Source: Pardosa pseudoannulata
Taxonomy: Eukaryota; Arthropoda; Arachnida; Araneae; Lycosidae
DNA: 64,000 nt
Assembly (NCBI GenBank): GCA_032207245.1
Contig: CM063502.1
Span: forward strand, 43,487,162 to 43,551,161
Direction of reading: 5' to 3'
The notes under the pieces are model-generated. The model saw nothing but the letters and a program-made list of their open reading frames with translations, did not search any database and had not been told where the DNA came from. Numbering within the stretch: position 1 is the first letter of the stretch; each line of letters begins with the position of its first letter. Below are positions 62,520-64,000 of the stretch, piece by piece. A program made the translations under genes and the position numbers.

Positions 62520-63153
62520 CAAGGCCGCAGGCAAGGAAGGGATTTAGGGGATCAGTCCCACTCCGAAATTCTTAAAGACCGTTTCGTAGAAAGAAAATGG
62601 ACCATGCGTGTGGGTGTGTCATCTGCCTAGCTGTGTATAGACAACAGTGAGCTTAGAACAGTGACGTTGAGTTAAACAGTAGGTGAAAATTATATTCGAC
62701 AAGTAAGAGCAGATTGACTAGTACTTTTGGCAACTCATCACAAAATTGTTGCACAATCAGAAGAAATTGTGAAAATTTTTTGGCGAAAATTACAAGGAGT
62801 GCATATTTTATAATATAAATTTAAAAATTTAAATATTTTCCTTTTCCTTCAAAATTATTCTTTTTCTTTGGTTATATTTCTGTTTTAAAAATTAGAATTT
62901 AATACCATGTATAGTTTGCATATTTTCAATGTTAATTTTACTATTACATTCATTGTGTAGTTACTACATTACTCATTCAAGGCTATAAATTTGTTCATTA
63001 TATCATTTTTTAATTATTTTGATATTTTAAAATCACATTGTATTATGATACTCATTAGGAGTATACATACATAAGAAAACCTGTAGTTTTATTGAAGTAT
63101 CATTCACAAAAAACAATGTCCCCCTCCGAATATAATTTCTGACTACGGCCCTG
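62520..63153. mobile_element. hAT MITE, 634 bp, inserted in the tandem array
   Basis: The left end is CAAGGCCGCAGGCAAGGAAG. The right end, reverse-complemented, is CAGGGCCGTAGTCAGAAATT. Flanks CGGAAATA (62512-62519) and CCGAAATG (63154-63161) agree at 6 of 8. GGGATTTAGGGGA next to the left end and TCCCCCTCC next to the right are typical subterminal hAT sequence. No transposase frame. Confidence 0.8.
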
Positions 63154-63161
63154 CCGAAATG

Positions 63162-64000
63162 TATACTACTGCTAATGAAAATGCTGTTTTATTTGGACTT
63201 CTCAGCAAGTGACGTCATCCGAGTATTTCAGCGTGGTGGATTTGAGAAGTCTCTAGTTTTCTAGACCTGATCCGAAGCGGGCAAACTAGTCGAGTGCAAT
63301 TCGGCAAAAGCAGTCTCCCGACACCTCTTGCGTATATCTAAAGCAGGCAGGCCCTGTTTGCGAGCCGCACTGCATTATTCGGGTAATTTTCGACTGTCGC
63401 TGGAGCCCGAAGTTCGCCAGCTCTTCGTCTGCCGGTCTGTCTCTCGGCGCGATTACTGTCTGACCTTTTTTTCTCTCCTTCTCTTACCCTTTCCCGCCAC
63501 CCCCTTTTTTAAACGATCGTTTCATTTTATTTGGCTTGAGGAGGAGGAGAAAAGCTCAACCAGGACCTCTTGCAAAGGATTGTGCTCAGTCGCAGGGGAG
63601 CACTAAAATTACAATTATTTGTTAGTGATGATACACCCCCTTCCTATATATATTTTATAGAATCACACACCCGGATATTGTAAGCAGGAGTCCTATATCA
63701 TTAAAGCCTATAGAGATTACCTTCGCTTTTAATTATTTTCTGCCGGAGTTTTTTGCGGCATGGAAAATAGTCCCTCAATCCTAATTTGCGTATTTGGTGT
63801 AAGGTAACTGAAAATGCTTGAGAAACTCCCTACCGACACCTGTGAACACCTCTTTTCATGCTTGAATTTTTTTTTTCTCGCACTCTTTCACTGACACTAT
63901 TATTATTATAATAAGCTTATAAACATATATATGCCTAACTCAAGGTGATTCAAGTCCGTAGTCATACAATTTTTTTTCGAAAAGGAGCCAACGATCATCA
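63162..64000. other. Unique GC-richer segment (63270-63620) and AT-rich end
   Basis: 63162-63270 resembles array sequence at 61397-61500. 63270-63620 has many CpGs, a pyrimidine-rich tract (about 63463-63510) and a 92-codon plus frame (63328-63606) rich in Arg, Ser and Leu, with no known domain. Possible roles are a promoter or first exon, or a conserved element. No core promoter motif is convincing. Confidence 0.4.

Noticed and set aside
63328..63606. 92-residue Arg/Ser-rich protein
   Set aside because: No domain, and low-complexity pyrimidine-rich coding. Kept only as a possible promoter or exon region.

Overview
The window is a gene-poor, strongly AT-rich (about 70% by eye) stretch of eukaryotic nuclear DNA. 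It shows tRNA-derived SINEs, a Helitron, several hAT, piggyBac and pogo-type MITEs, a solo LTR, a 5'-truncated LINE, and long (TA)n/(GT)n microsatellites. Together these point to a metazoan, most likely an arthropod. A chelicerate such as a spider is my guess, but a mollusc cannot be excluded from sequence alone. I found no host protein-coding exon, rRNA or functional tRNA that I can defend. The only recognisable protein-coding homology is two dead transposon fragments: a hAT transposase C-terminus (25491-25733, minus) and the C-terminal tail of a LINE reverse transcriptase (30268-30800, minus). The window therefore looks like an intergenic region or the inside of a very large intron.

Layout. 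0-6 kb: a Helitron 3' end, then a non-autonomous Helitron apparently joined head-to-tail to a second partial unit that carries a SINE with a 14-bp target-site duplication; then a small TIR element. 7-11 kb: three unrelated tandem arrays (about 253, 69 and 550 bp units). 11.6-15.7 kb: a hAT MITE, a duplicated segment with a foldback, a five-fold dispersed motif family, a piggyBac-type MITE and a 13/26-bp AT satellite. 16.9-25.9 kb: two pogo/Tigger-like elements, large microsatellites, a three-copy 205-bp array and the hAT transposase remnant. 26-33.4 kb: a perfect palindrome, a 132-bp foldback MITE, the LINE tail, and a pogo-like element into which a solo LTR with ATAT target duplications has inserted. 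34-40.5 kb: repeated segments, a piggyBac-type element, an old SINE and two tandem duplications. 40.5-46.3 kb: mostly featureless AT-rich DNA. 46-53 kb: tandem duplications, including a very recent one at 49 kb, a small hAT MITE and a piggyBac-type MITE inside one copy of a duplication. 56-60.7 kb: more hAT ends and a run of SINEs, three of them head-to-tail. 61-64 kb: a 322-bp tandem array interrupted by a hAT MITE, then a GC-richer segment.

Two things stand out. About 17 separate loci are tandem or near-tandem duplications of 70-550 bp with different sequences, suggesting a genome-wide habit of local duplication rather than one satellite. Several elements have clear ends, target duplications and nesting, so their relative order of insertion can be read. 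A handful of short GC-richer islands (near 3.1, 6.8, 18.3, 47.3, 48.8, 53.1, 58.9 and 63.4 kb) contrast with the background and are the best candidates for conserved regulatory sequence or undetected exons. That is inference only. All repeat boundaries were read by eye and may be off by several bases.
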